54,980 bases of DNA from Nocardia vinacea NBRC 16497 (GCF_000308835.1 NZ_BAGN01000410.1:1-54980), one strand, 5' to 3'. Counted from the first letter of the stretch, positions 25,940 to 34,512 are shown. Numbers and translations: made by a program. The notes: generated by a model from the letters alone, not told the origin.

Positions 25940-27279
25940 CACTTGTCCTCGGGCGAGGTCGCCATGAGCCGGACGGGGGAGCGTCGGTAGCCGGAAACGA
26001 ACTCCCGGACCGAGGCGACCATGTAGTCGGTCATCTCGTCGGTAATGCCCGGGTACACGCCGACCCAGAAGGTGTTGTCGGCGACGTAGTCGCTGGCCGC
26101 CAAACTTCCGGAAATACGGCACTCGATGTTCGAGTACGCCGGATGGCGGAGGAGATTTCCGGCGAAGAGGCCACGGGTCGCTATTTTGCGGCCTTCGAGG
26201 AAGTTGACAATGTCGATACGGCCGAAAGGCGCGTCCGGCAGCACCGTCAGCGCAAATCCGAACCAGCTCGGATCGCTGTCGGGGGTTGGTTGCGGCAGGC
26301 GGAGATGGTCGATCCCATCCAGGCCCTCGCGAAGCCGACGCCAATTATGACGCCGGCGGGCGCAGAAATCGTCTAGTCTGGCCAGCTGAGAAAGCCCGAG
26401 CGCAGCCTGGATATCTGTTGTCTTCAGGTTGTAACCGATATGCGAATAGATGTACTTGTGGTCGTATCCGTAGGGAAGACAGCCTAGCTGTTGATTGAAT
26501 CTCTTTCCGCATTTGTTGCTTTCGCCCGGCTCGCACCAGCAGTCGCGTCCCCAATCCCGCAGAGACTTCACGACGCGAGCCGTTGTCAGGTTGTTGGTCA
26601 GGACGCATCCACCCTCACCTGTGGTCAAATGGTGTGCCGGGTAGAAGCTGACCGTGGCCAGATCGCCGAAGGTGCCGGTAGCGCGGGACTGATATGTCGA
26701 TCCGACTGCATCGCAATTATCTTCGATCAGGAACATGCCGTGCTCCGCGCACAACGCGGAGATCTCTGCCACCGGAAACGGGTTGCCGAGCGTATGTGCC
26801 AGTACGACGGCACGGGTTCTCGGGCCGATCGCCGCCGCCACGGCTTCCGCTGTCGTGTTGTATGTGGAGGAATCGATATCTACGAACACCGGTTTCAATC
26901 CGTTTTGTAGTATCGGGTTCACTGTCGTCGGGAATCCGGCTGCGGCCGTGATCACCTCATCCCCAGGGCGCAGCCGGGTATCACCCAGCTCCGGGGCGGT
27001 TAATGCGGTTACCGCGAGCAGGTTCGCCGATGATCCGGAGTTGGTGAGTCGCGCCTTGCGGAGTCCAATTTTTCTGGCGAATTCGTTTTCGAATCGATGT
27101 GCCAGAATTCCCGCCGCGATACGCATATCCAGCGCTGCCTCGACCACGGCAGCCCTGTCGTCGTCATTGAGGCAGGCGCCGGATGATTGGATCTCGGTGA
27201 CGCCCGCGACGAAGCGATGCTCGGTTTGCGAATTGTGGAACCGTCGGATTCTCGCGAGTAGATCGTCTCTATCGTTCAT
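25936..27279 (-). CDS. NDP-4-keto-6-deoxyhexose 3-dehydrase (E1/RfbH/SpnQ type)
   Basis: A DegT/DnrJ-fold protein of 447 residues. In place of the PLP-binding Lys there is His217 in SFYPAHHLTTGEGG, the hallmark of the PMP-dependent 3-dehydrases E1/DdhC and SpnQ. The [2Fe-2S] cysteines fit the family pattern exactly: C189-x57-C247-x-C249-x7-C257. Such enzymes remove the C3 hydroxyl, with electrons from a ferredoxin-type reductase, in the route to 3,6-dideoxy or 2,3,6-trideoxy sugars (abequose, rhodinose, forosamine). No cognate reductase is visible. It is coupled to the glycosyltransferase (ATGA) and ketoreductase genes. Confidence 0.85.
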   Translation of the reverse strand: MNDRDDLLARIRRFHNSQTEHRFVAGVTEIQSSGACLNDDDRAAVVEAALDMRIAAGILAHRFENEFARKIGLRKARLTNSGSSANLLAVTALTAPELGDTRLRPGDEVITAAAGFPTTVNPILQNGLKPVFVDIDSSTYNTTAEAVAAAIGPRTRAVVLAHTLGNPFPVAEISALCAEHGMFLIEDNCDAVGSTYQSRATGTFGDLATVSFYPAHHLTTGEGGCVLTNNLTTARVVKSLRDWGRDCWCEPGESNKCGKRFNQQLGCLPYGYDHKYIYSHIGYNLKTTDIQAALGLSQLARLDDFCARRRHNWRRLREGLDGIDHLRLPQPTPDSDPSWFGFALTVLPDAPFGRIDIVNFLEGRKIATRGLFAGNLLRHPAYSNIECRISGSLAASDYVADNTFWVGVYPGITDEMTDYMVASVREFVSGYRRSPVRLMATSPEDKW

Positions 27280-28484
27280 TCTATTTTCTCCCGGTGCGAG
27301 CCTAGAACGAGATCTGCGAGGTCATCGGCGAATGCAGCTTGTGGCGGCAGTGCCCACATATGTCGTTTGAGCGTTCGCGCGGCCTGCCGGTAGGCGGGGT
27401 CGTCGAGGGTCCGTCGGCAGGCGGTGAAAACATCCGCGGCGGTGACGGTCATGGGATCGATGTGGATGCCGGTGCCGAGGGTTTCGCAGCGTCGTGCATT
27501 TCCGGGATGATCGGCGAAGAAGGGGAGTACGACGTGCGGGACCCCGTAGGTTATCGTGTCGCGCATCGAATTCAATCCACCGTGCGTGATGAACAGGTCC
27601 ACGTTCGCCAATACAAGGGACTGCGGGACGTACGGCAGGACATGGATGTGTGGCGGTAGCGACCGGAATATGTCCTGGTACAGCGACGGCAGTGAGACGA
27701 CCGCGGTACACCGGAGCTCGGCCAAAGCCGCGAAGACCTCTCCGTAGATTTCGGCCATTCGATCCCTGAACCGCGGTGAGAATGGTCCGATCGAGCCCAG
27801 TGAGAGGTAAACGATCGGCCGATCGCCAGGCATCGACGTGAACACGTCCGGGAGCAGTTGATCATTGTGACGCACCGGTGGTTCGTGCCGGTACCGGACC
27901 AGTGGGGTGTCGAGATCGGCGTTATTGAATTCTTTCGGCGTCAGGGAGACCGTGAGATGCCGGAGGATTCCCGGTGCCGATGGTTCTTCCGGAAGCCCGA
28001 GTTTGGCCCGCTGAGTGGTCAGAGCGGGCCGGATCAGGTCTTCATGGAGGTTTCGCACAAGCTGCAGCGGGCCGATATCCACCGTGACGTGTGGTATCCC
28101 GAGCACCTCCGCGGCCAGGTAACCGCCGAATTCCGAGCACTCGTGCAGGACGACATCGGGCCGCCACCGCTCGGAGAGGTTCAGTACGTCTTCGGCGATA
28201 CGCAGGGCGATCCGGTCGCTGAGGAACTCCGTCATGTACATCCGGTCGAACGCGTCTATGTCCCGGTCGAGCAGAAGTCCGAAGATGGCTGCATCGAACT
28301 CGCGGTTGGCCCGCCGTATGTTCACGTCTACGGTCTCGACGCCGTAGTTACTGTGCAGCCAGGCGCCCCACTTCTCGGGTGCCGCAACGCGGACATCGTG
28401 GCCATGCCTGCTTATCGCGTCGACCAGTGTGACCAGGCCACGGAAGTGGGATTCGAACTGGTTGAGGGTCACCAGCACGCGCAT
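27276..28484 (-). CDS. glycosyltransferase, GT1/MGT type
   Basis: A GT-B glycosyltransferase of ~402 residues. It starts MRVLVTLNQFESHFRGLVTL, the usual N-terminal Rossmann strand plus His near residue 13, and ends with the donor motif FITHGGLNSMRDTITYGVPHVVLPFFADHPGNA, the GT1 HGG...P...D/Q signature. Related enzymes attach NDP-(deoxy)sugars to natural products or lipids. It is the first of three overlapping genes, with a 3-dehydrase and a 4-ketoreductase after it, so its donor is probably a trideoxyhexose. Upstream in-frame Mets exist, but the fold begins at 28484. The acceptor is unknown. Confidence 0.8.
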   Translation of the reverse strand: MRVLVTLNQFESHFRGLVTLVDAISRHGHDVRVAAPEKWGAWLHSNYGVETVDVNIRRANREFDAAIFGLLLDRDIDAFDRMYMTEFLSDRIALRIAEDVLNLSERWRPDVVLHECSEFGGYLAAEVLGIPHVTVDIGPLQLVRNLHEDLIRPALTTQRAKLGLPEEPSAPGILRHLTVSLTPKEFNNADLDTPLVRYRHEPPVRHNDQLLPDVFTSMPGDRPIVYLSLGSIGPFSPRFRDRMAEIYGEVFAALAELRCTAVVSLPSLYQDIFRSLPPHIHVLPYVPQSLVLANVDLFITHGGLNSMRDTITYGVPHVVLPFFADHPGNARRCETLGTGIHIDPMTVTAADVFTACRRTLDDPAYRQAARTLKRHMWALPPQAAFADDLADLVLGSHREKIE

Positions 28485-28526
28485 GCGATCTGCCCGCGAG
28501 AAAGCCATGCGGGCAGCGTGACACAT

Positions 28527-29120
28527 TGGGGCACAAGGCCGTACGCGTTTCCGTCGAACTTGCCAGCGACTGTTTCAGCTCGGGAGGTGTCGAGTAATTT
28601 GCTCGGTGGAAGCCAGGCTGAGGCAGTGCGTGTCGGCACTCCCGCGATCCGGTGCCGCGCGGCTGTAGTTCGCCCGCCCTCCCTTGCGATACGGGTCGAG
28701 GTGGAACCCGACAGTCGAGAGCGTCGCGGCCTGGGGACGCACCGGCTGATCTCGAGGGCCCGTTTCGCAAGGCGCTGCTGACCGCGTTCGTCACATGCGG
28801 CGATCCGCAAATACCTGTGGCGAGAGCCAGTTTCGGCTGTTTGCTCTCGAGGCGAGCCTTCGCGCGGGCCTTTGCCCATGCCGTCGCGCGATAGTGCCGT
28901 CACCACGGACCGGGGCGCAAGGACATCAACACGACGATGGGGGTGCAAGGTGAGAGTTCCCGCCAGAATGCCGGTGCGCTGACCTGGCGTCGCAGGTACG
29001 CCCACAGTGTCATGCGGCAATCCTCGCACCGACATCCCGACCAACTGCCGAGTCGCCTTCACAACGTGCAGCGTGTCGATCGCGGGCTCGCATGCGGTGC
29101 GCACCGCCAAAGCGATTTCT
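28527..29120. other. no recognisable gene
   Basis: About 590 bases upstream of the glycosyltransferase hold several open readings on both strands, none with a family or good start. The region must include the promoter of the deoxysugar operon (leftward) and part of the next locus's control region. Confidence 0.3.
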
Positions 29121-29141
29121 TAACGCATGACTCTTGCGTTA
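29121..29141. promoter_or_regulatory. TetR operator, copy 1
   Basis: TAACGCA-N7-TGCGTTA, a perfect 7+7+7 dyad, 73 bp upstream of the first hydrolase start. The same arms recur at 29167 and 32604, and a weaker version at 32556. Confidence 0.8.
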
Positions 29142-29166
29142 TCTGGCGAGGGGTCGTAGCGTCTAC

Positions 29167-29187
29167 TAACGCAGTGTTATTGCGTTA
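29167..29187. promoter_or_regulatory. TetR operator, copy 2
   Basis: TAACGCA-N7-TGCGTTA again, centred 46 bp after copy 1 and ending 27 bp before the hydrolase start at 29215. Its position would block a promoter or the early transcript when bound. Confidence 0.8.
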
Positions 29188-29214
29188 GATGCATGGGTCG
29201 TCAAAGGAGCCGCG

Positions 29215-30288
29215 ATGTCGTATCAATGGCCGCTGGACGCAGCGGAGCTGTTCGGGGAGCGCTACCCGCAAATGGTCAACACCGGGTTACCGGCCGCGGA
29301 CGTGAACGCGGTCTGCGCCGCCATCACCGACATGTGGCCCGATGCCCCGGGCGGTTGGGTGCACGAGTGGTCCCAGTTAGGAGCCCGCTACGCCGGTTCG
29401 AGCGCCCATGATCTCGCGGCGCTGGCCTACGGGTGGGCGAAGTTCCCGACCTTGGCCGACGACAGCAAGCGCACCGCGCTGGCCCGCCAGCTCGAGCAGT
29501 ATCAGCTCGCGGCACCGGGCTTCGGGGTCGATTTCCGCCGCGAGGTCCTCGCGGTGCCCTATCGGGGTGCGAGCACCCCGGTGCCGGTGCATATCCTGAC
29601 CCGGCCCAAGCTGCCGTCCGACACCCCCGTGCTCATCGCCAGCGGCGGTGTCGACGGCTGGAAAATGGATCTGCACGCGATGTTCGTGATGTTCGCCGTG
29701 CACCTGGGCGTGCCGGTGGTGGTGTTCGATATCGCGGGCACCGGCGAATCGTCGGTGCCGATGACCTCCGAGGGAGGCGCGCAGATCGTGCAGGGCTTGA
29801 TCGACCATGCGCGCGGCCTCGGCAACGGTGTCGTCGCCCATCTGGGGATCTCGATGGGCGGATACTACTCGGCCCGCTCAGGGCTCACCGGCGACGTCGA
29901 CGCCGCCATCGTGCTGGGTGGACCGGTCGAAGAAGCCTTCCACCGCACCGGGTCGGCCCGGTTCGGGATGGACGGCATCATCGGCAACGCCATGGGCTTC
30001 GACTCCCCGCCCGCCCCAGACGAATTGGCCGCCCGTTTCGCGGCGTTCTCGCTACGCGAGCTCCTCGACCGGGACACCAACGCCCCGATGCTGGTCGTCA
30101 ATGGTGCCGACGATGTCCACATCCCCCAACACGACACCCTGGTGTTCCAGGGCCGCCGCGACACCGAAGTGCACCTACTGCCCGACACCGGGCACTGCGC
30201 GGTGTCGCGGCTGCCCGAAGCGCTACCGCTGATGATCGGCTGGCTCCAACTCACCCTCGACAGCCTCGCGCCCCGGGGCAACTCGTGA
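29215..30288 (+). CDS. FrsA/DHPON-hydrolase-like alpha/beta-hydrolase
   Basis: The 357-residue protein has an N-terminal helical cap (~1-110) and an alpha/beta-hydrolase core with nucleophile GISMGG (Ser213), acid Asp300 in NGADDVH and His327 in DTGHCA. The layout matches FrsA-like hydrolases such as 2,6-dihydroxypseudooxynicotine hydrolase and fungal Ayg1, which cleave C-C bonds beside keto groups or shorten polyketides. ATG at 29215 has a perfect AAAGGAG site. It is the first gene behind the paired TetR operators, with a second family member 190 bp downstream. The substrate is unknown; a ring- or chain-cleavage product is a reasonable guess. Confidence 0.75.
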   Translation: MSYQWPLDAAELFGERYPQMVNTGLPAADVNAVCAAITDMWPDAPGGWVHEWSQLGARYAGSSAHDLAALAYGWAKFPTLADDSKRTALARQLEQYQLAAPGFGVDFRREVLAVPYRGASTPVPVHILTRPKLPSDTPVLIASGGVDGWKMDLHAMFVMFAVHLGVPVVVFDIAGTGESSVPMTSEGGAQIVQGLIDHARGLGNGVVAHLGISMGGYYSARSGLTGDVDAAIVLGGPVEEAFHRTGSARFGMDGIIGNAMGFDSPPAPDELAARFAAFSLRELLDRDTNAPMLVVNGADDVHIPQHDTLVFQGRRDTEVHLLPDTGHCAVSRLPEALPLMIGWLQLTLDSLAPRGNS

Positions 30289-30478
30289 ACCACACCGACA
30301 TCACCTGAACCCCAACCGATTCCAAACGCCGACGCCGCAGAATCCGGCAGCAAACGCTCCACGCCGATGCCACCACTCTTCGATGCGGCGGCGGGTCATC
30401 GATACCGGCTGCGCGCCTCGGTTCCTGGTCATACGACGCCACCCGGCTACCTCGACCCACCCCGAAAAGGACTCACCG

Positions 30479-31795
30479 ATGACTCGCGCATCTCAGCTGG
30501 CGACGAAACTTTTCATCACCACTGCAGCCTTCGCTCACGCCACCGAGCGCCTGTCCACACCGATCGGCACCCGGTTCTTCCTGCCCGCGCTGTTCGTGGA
30601 CCGGTTCTCGAATATGGGCGCGATCGACAAACTCGAGTTCACCCGCCAACTCGACCGGTGCCGTTCCTTCACCGACGAGGCCTGGTCCGGGCACTGGAAC
30701 GAGCTCGCCGAACCCCACATCGCCACCGCCGACGCCGCCCTCGAACGCCTCGGTGGCCCGTCGGTGCGCGAGCTGCTCGACGACACCAACGACACCGCGA
30801 TCGAGCACCTGGGCAAGCTCCTCGCCCCCGCGGTATCGATCCTGTCCGAGCGCGGCGGGCAACCGAATCCCGACCTGGTCGAGCGGTTCATCGCCGAACA
30901 CCCCGCCCACGCCGATGCCGCCACCGCCGTGGACGCGCTGATCAAGACGACGGTCTACACATTCGCCGCGTCTTGGCCCGGATGGACACCGCACCGGCTA
31001 CAGGCCTACGCCGTGTCCCGGCGGCTGACCCATGTGCTGCTGCTCGCGCTGGCTCCAGCGATGGACCTGGTCATCGAAGCCGTCGAGATCCCTGCCGGAA
31101 ACGAAACCGTGCGCGGGTACACCCTCTTCCCACCCGGGACCCACCGTGTGCCGACCCTGTTGGCCACCAACGGTATCGAGGGCACGATCGCCGAACTGCT
31201 GTTCCCCAGCCTCGCTCACCGCCCGGCAGGGCTGGGCGTATTCGCCATGGAGATGCCCGGCACCTACGACTACACCCAACCGATGTCGCTGACCTCCGAA
31301 GCGATCTACCACCACGTCATCGAATACCTCGCCGAGCATCCCCGCGTCGACCCCAGCAGCATCGGCATGTTCGGGCTCAGTTTCGGCGCCTACTGGTCTA
31401 CCCGCATGGCCGCCACCGATCCCCGGCTCCGCGCGGTGGTCTCCAACGGCGCACCCGCGGAGAAGACCTGGGCGCTGACCGGCTCGATCGGTGTCCCCGA
31501 AATCATGGCCTGGACACTGGCCAACACCGTGGCGGCCACCGGCACCTTCGACTTGCTGCGCCGGTTGTCGACCTTGACCGTGCGCGAACTGTGTCCCCAG
31601 ATCAGCATTCCGTTGCTGGTCATCAACGGCGACTCCGACACGCTGGTACGCAGCCAGGACTCCATCGATATCGCCACACTCACACCCCGCGGACTGCTCG
31701 AGCTCTACCCGGGCGACGACCACTGCGCGATGAGCCACTTCGACGAGTGGCTGGACATGTCGATGCGGTGGGTGCACACCCAACTAACCACCTGA
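30479..31795 (+). CDS. second FrsA-like alpha/beta-hydrolase
   Basis: The ~438-residue product has a long N-terminal helical region (~1-200) and a hydrolase core: LFPPGTHRVPTLLATNGIEG, nucleophile GLSFGAYW (Ser301), Asp near 385-387 in NGDSDTL, and His415 in PGDDHCAMSH. It is distantly related to the preceding gene, so the pair may act on successive intermediates. ATG at 30479 follows AAAAGGA; the open upstream frame is Arg-rich and unlike the protein. It is probably transcribed with the first hydrolase from the operator-controlled promoter. Confidence 0.7.
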   Translation: MTRASQLATKLFITTAAFAHATERLSTPIGTRFFLPALFVDRFSNMGAIDKLEFTRQLDRCRSFTDEAWSGHWNELAEPHIATADAALERLGGPSVRELLDDTNDTAIEHLGKLLAPAVSILSERGGQPNPDLVERFIAEHPAHADAATAVDALIKTTVYTFAASWPGWTPHRLQAYAVSRRLTHVLLLALAPAMDLVIEAVEIPAGNETVRGYTLFPPGTHRVPTLLATNGIEGTIAELLFPSLAHRPAGLGVFAMEMPGTYDYTQPMSLTSEAIYHHVIEYLAEHPRVDPSSIGMFGLSFGAYWSTRMAATDPRLRAVVSNGAPAEKTWALTGSIGVPEIMAWTLANTVAATGTFDLLRRLSTLTVRELCPQISIPLLVINGDSDTLVRSQDSIDIATLTPRGLLELYPGDDHCAMSHFDEWLDMSMRWVHTQLTT

Positions 31796-31959
31796 CCCTC
31801 CCGCATCGCCCCGCTATCGGCGGCCCGAAGCGGCTGCCGATATCAGGGCGTCGCGGTCAGCGTTGAGACGGCCGGTTCAGCTCCGGCCAGGCGAAGCGTG
31901 GGGTGCGAACGTGCGGGTGACCCCGTTCGCTAACGCGGTGAGCGAGCTCTCCTGGTTGT

Positions 31960-32553
31960 CTACCGGCTGATTCCGTGGAGCAGTTGGTCGACCACGCGCG
32001 CGAGGAACGGCTCGTCGACGGGCTGGCGGGTAAGAAGTGCCCGGAAATGCACCGGGGCGATCAGCGCTTCCAAAGCCATTGCCGCGTCGACGGTTTCGGG
32101 GAGTTCACCGCGAGCGACGCCGCGGTCGATCATGACCCGGGCCAGGTCGAATCGGGACTGCCAGAACTGTATGCGGTTGCTCGCCAGCACCGAATCGTCC
32201 TCGGCGACGGCCATGGCCCGCGCCAGCGCGATCCCGAGCGGACTCGCCTGATACGTCGCGATCGAGCGGGCGAAGTCGATCAGATCTTCGCGCACCGTCC
32301 CGGTGTCGGGTATCGGCAACTGCTGGGAGCTGTAGCTGAGCAACGCGTCGAGGATCACGTGTTCGCGGGTGCCCCAGCGCCGGTAGATCGAGGTTTCGTG
32401 CACTCCGGCGATCCGGGCGACCTCCGGGATACTCACCGCGTCGGGGCCGTCCTCGGCGGCCAGTTGCAATGTGGCGTCCAGTACCGCTTGGCGGACCCGG
32501 GCCGAGCGGCCACCGGTTCTGCGGCGGATCTCTGTCTCGCTCATTCCACACAT
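31960..32553 (-). CDS. TetR-family repressor of the hydrolase/cyclase locus
   Basis: The ~195-residue protein has the TetR HTH near the N terminus (LDATLQLAAEDGPDAVSIPE then IAGVHETSIYRRWGTREHV, residues ~20-65) and a helical ligand domain. Two starts, ATG 32553 and 32544, are possible. The first lies only 2 nt from a degenerate operator-like dyad, suggesting autoregulation and perhaps a nearly leaderless message. It is placed between its two presumed targets and diverges from the cyclase gene. The inducer is probably the pathway substrate. Confidence 0.85.
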   Translation of the reverse strand: MCGMSETEIRRRTGGRSARVRQAVLDATLQLAAEDGPDAVSIPEVARIAGVHETSIYRRWGTREHVILDALLSYSSQQLPIPDTGTVREDLIDFARSIATYQASPLGIALARAMAVAEDDSVLASNRIQFWQSRFDLARVMIDRGVARGELPETVDAAMALEALIAPVHFRALLTRQPVDEPFLARVVDQLLHGISR

Positions 32554-32555
32554 AT

Positions 32556-32576
32556 TAACGCCAAGAGCTTGCGATA
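32556..32576. promoter_or_regulatory. degenerate TetR operator at the repressor start
   Basis: TAACGCC-N7-TGCGATA keeps the 7+7+7 layout with one change in each arm compared with the other copies. It abuts the TetR start codon and lies 27 bp from the perfect site, so it fits autoregulation. Confidence 0.55.
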
Positions 32577-32603
32577 ATTCTCCGCCTGGCTGTACGGTCT
32601 CAT

Positions 32604-32624
32604 TAACGCAATAATACTGCGTTA
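32604..32624. promoter_or_regulatory. TetR operator in front of the cyclase gene
   Basis: TAACGCA-N7-TGCGTTA, identical arms to the two sites at 29121 and 29167, ending 33 bp before the cyclase start. This ties the two transcription units to one repressor. Confidence 0.8.
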
Positions 32625-32657
32625 ACTTGCGGATCGCGCAAAGGAGAAGGAAGCCAC

Positions 32658-33608
32658 ATGACCAACTCCGTACTCGACGACTACATCGCCCGCTTCAGCC
32701 GCTGGGGCAAATGGGGCGAGGACGACCAGCTCGGCGCGATGAACCTCGTCGGCCCCGACCAGGTGCGCGCCGCAGCCGCATTGGTCCGCGACGGCCAGGT
32801 GATCTCGCTGCCGCTGCCCTACGACCAGGCCGGACCCCAGCTCGGCGGGATGCGGTCCAACCCGCAACTGGTGACCACCGCGACCGGCACCGACCACCTC
32901 GCCGGAGTGCAGGAGAAGGTCCTGTCCGCGCTGGGCCCGACCGGCGGGTTCGGGTTCTCCGACGACATGATCGTCATGCCCACCCAGTGCGGCACCCAAT
33001 GGGATGCGCTGTCGCACATCTTCCACAACGGCAAGATGTGGAACGGATACAGCGCCGCCGAACACACCTCCCACGGTGCGGTCCGCAACGGCATCCAGCA
33101 CTGGAGCGACCGCCTGGTGTTACGAGCGGTCTTGGTCGATGTGCCCGTACTACGCGGCGTCGACAGCCTGGACCCCGGCTACGCGATTACCGTCGAAGAC
33201 CTCGAGGACACCCTCGCCGCCCAAGGCTCCACCGTGGCGCCCGGAGACGCTCTGATCGTGCGGACCGGTTTCCTGGGTGCGCGCCGCGGAAACTGGGGCG
33301 ACTACGCCGGCGGTGCGGCGCCGGGGCTTTCGCTGCACACCGCACTGTGGCTGTTCGAGCAGGAGATCGCCGCGCTGGTCACCGACACCTGGGGTGTGGA
33401 GGTGCGCCCCAACGAGATCGAGGTGTTCCAACCGTTGCATCTGGTCGCACTCGTGCACATGGGTTTGGCGATGGGAGAAATGTTCGACCTGGACGCGTTG
33501 TCGGCGGCGTGCGCGGCCGACGGCCGATATGAGTTCATGCTCGCCGCGTCCCCGCTGCCGATCACCGGTGCGGTCGGCTCCCCGGTGGGGGCGGTGGCGA
33601 TCCGATGA
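32658..33608 (+). CDS. cyclase-family (kynurenine-formamidase-like) hydrolase
   Basis: The 316-residue protein belongs to the PF04199 cyclase / metal-dependent formamidase superfamily, in its longer actinobacterial/fungal branch. It has GEDDQLGAMNLVGP near the N terminus, a metal-site-like stretch CGTQWDALSHIFHNG (compare HxGTHxDAPxHF), HGAVRNGI, and GDALIVRTGFLG. The first motif His is Gln here, as in that branch. Members hydrolyse amides or lactones of aromatic acids. It has an AAAGGAGAAGGA site and its own TetR operator, so it acts with the two hydrolases in one inducible pathway. It overlaps the next (broken) gene by ATGA. Confidence 0.75.
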   Translation: MTNSVLDDYIARFSRWGKWGEDDQLGAMNLVGPDQVRAAAALVRDGQVISLPLPYDQAGPQLGGMRSNPQLVTTATGTDHLAGVQEKVLSALGPTGGFGFSDDMIVMPTQCGTQWDALSHIFHNGKMWNGYSAAEHTSHGAVRNGIQHWSDRLVLRAVLVDVPVLRGVDSLDPGYAITVEDLEDTLAAQGSTVAPGDALIVRTGFLGARRGNWGDYAGGAAPGLSLHTALWLFEQEIAALVTDTWGVEVRPNEIEVFQPLHLVALVHMGLAMGEMFDLDALSAACAADGRYEFMLAASPLPITGAVGSPVGAVAIR

Positions 33609-33845
33609 CCACACCCACTCCAGCGGTGCTGTGGGAGCCCCACGACACCACCGGCGCCGAAATCGCGCGCTACGTGGCCTGCATCTGGCGCCAAGGCGAC
33701 TGGATCACCATCACCGACCGCGGGTGGGCGATCATCAGCGGACGCTCCGACGCCACCCTCAACCGCGGCGGAGTGCGCCTGGGCACCGCCGAGTTCTACG
33801 CCACCCTCGGCGCACTGCCCGAGATCAACGACAGTGCTCGGCGAT
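33605..33845 (+). pseudogene. acetoacetyl-CoA synthetase with large internal deletion
   Basis: The frame begins like an acetoacetyl-CoA synthetase (TTPTPAVLWEP) and after about 25 codons jumps to the C-terminal hairpin region WRQGDWITITDRGWAIISGR and SDATLNRGGVRLGTAEFY, which is almost invariant in that enzyme. Around 550 residues in between are missing in frame. Homology stops after LPEINDSA near 33,840, and the frame continues into unrelated sequence to 33,928. It overlaps the cyclase gene by ATGA, so the intact enzyme was once the next step of the operon, activating a beta-keto acid. Confidence 0.7.
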
Positions 33846-34019
33846 ATGGAGCACCGCCGGATCTCGGTAGCCGGCTTCGGCCGTCGGCTCCGACACCACG
33901 CTGCCGGTCTGCGAGCCGAGATCGGTGATCTCGGATGCCGCCGTGGCGCCGAGGGTGTCGGCGTCGATTTCGGTGATCGTATCGGTGTCGCCGGTAGGTG
34001 TGTCGGTGTCGTACGACAT
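33825..34019 (-). CDS. short acidic peptide or truncated gene start
   Basis: The 64-codon frame starts MSYDTDTPTGDTDTITEIDA with a GGAGT site 8 nt upstream, is rich in Asp/Thr and has no Lys. Its last ~10 codons run over the point where acetoacetyl-CoA synthetase homology ends, so it may be the 5' end of a larger gene cut at that junction. It also resembles a small leader-type peptide, but no modification enzymes are nearby. Codon use is GC-rich and plausible. The function is unknown. Confidence 0.35.
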   Translation of the reverse strand: MSYDTDTPTGDTDTITEIDADTLGATAASEITDLGSQTGSVVSEPTAEAGYRDPAVLHIAEHCR

Positions 34020-34042
34020 CAGCGAGTACTCCTATCGTGAAA

Positions 34043-34085
34043 CAGGCAGGCACCGGCCAGCTTTGGACTGGCCGGTGCCTGCCTG
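34043..34085. terminator. perfect 18-bp hairpin
   Basis: Arms 34043-34060 and 34068-34085 are exact complements with a 7-nt loop. It has no T-run on either strand. It sits 24 nt upstream of the small minus-strand frame and downstream of the cyclase operon, so it may end that operon or act as a barrier. Confidence 0.55.
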
Positions 34086-34119
34086 GATACGGGGCTATTG
34101 CGGATTGGTTCGGCAAACG

Positions 34120-34147
34120 AAAAACCGAGTCCCGCTGCGGGACTCGG
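34120..34147 (-). terminator. intrinsic terminator, leftward
   Basis: On the minus strand CCGAGTCCC pairs with GGGACTCGG around a short loop, followed by TTTTTCGTTT. It terminates leftward transcription, yet no leftward gene is recognisable just to the right, so it may be left from a lost gene. Confidence 0.65.
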
Positions 34148-34512
34148 CATAGGGCTGATCGCGGCTCCCCGCGATCGGGGATGCGGACAATGTCGATCAC
34201 CCGCGCGGCTCGGCACTGACGGCGCGTTGGGTGGTTGTGGTGCGCCGATTGCCCCGCGGGAAGTATCCGCACTCGAGGGGCGATTCAGGGTCTGTCGCAG
34301 CGCCGAGCGCGGTCGAACCGCATGACGCGGAGCCGTTCGCTATGACAGTCGCCGTATCCATAAGTGGGGGTCCGATCATGCCAACTGCGACCCGCCGCGA
34401 CCGTCGGTAGGGATGCGCATCTGCTGTGTTCGCACGGCGGCAGCATCCTGTCCACTCGGTGCCCTCGGCCAATGCCGGTCAGGTTGACGAGGGTGAACCA
34501 CGAGTGCACAAT
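34148..34512. other. no recognisable gene
   Basis: Between the leftward terminator and the DUF2568 promoter no reading is supported. Confidence 0.35.

Noticed and set aside
28469..29110. 213-codon minus-strand frame upstream of the glycosyltransferase
   Set aside because: It overlaps the glycosyltransferase start out of frame, is Arg-rich and matches no family.
33825..34019. Acidic peptide considered as a RiPP precursor
   Set aside because: No modification enzyme, protease or exporter is nearby, and its end overlaps a deletion junction.
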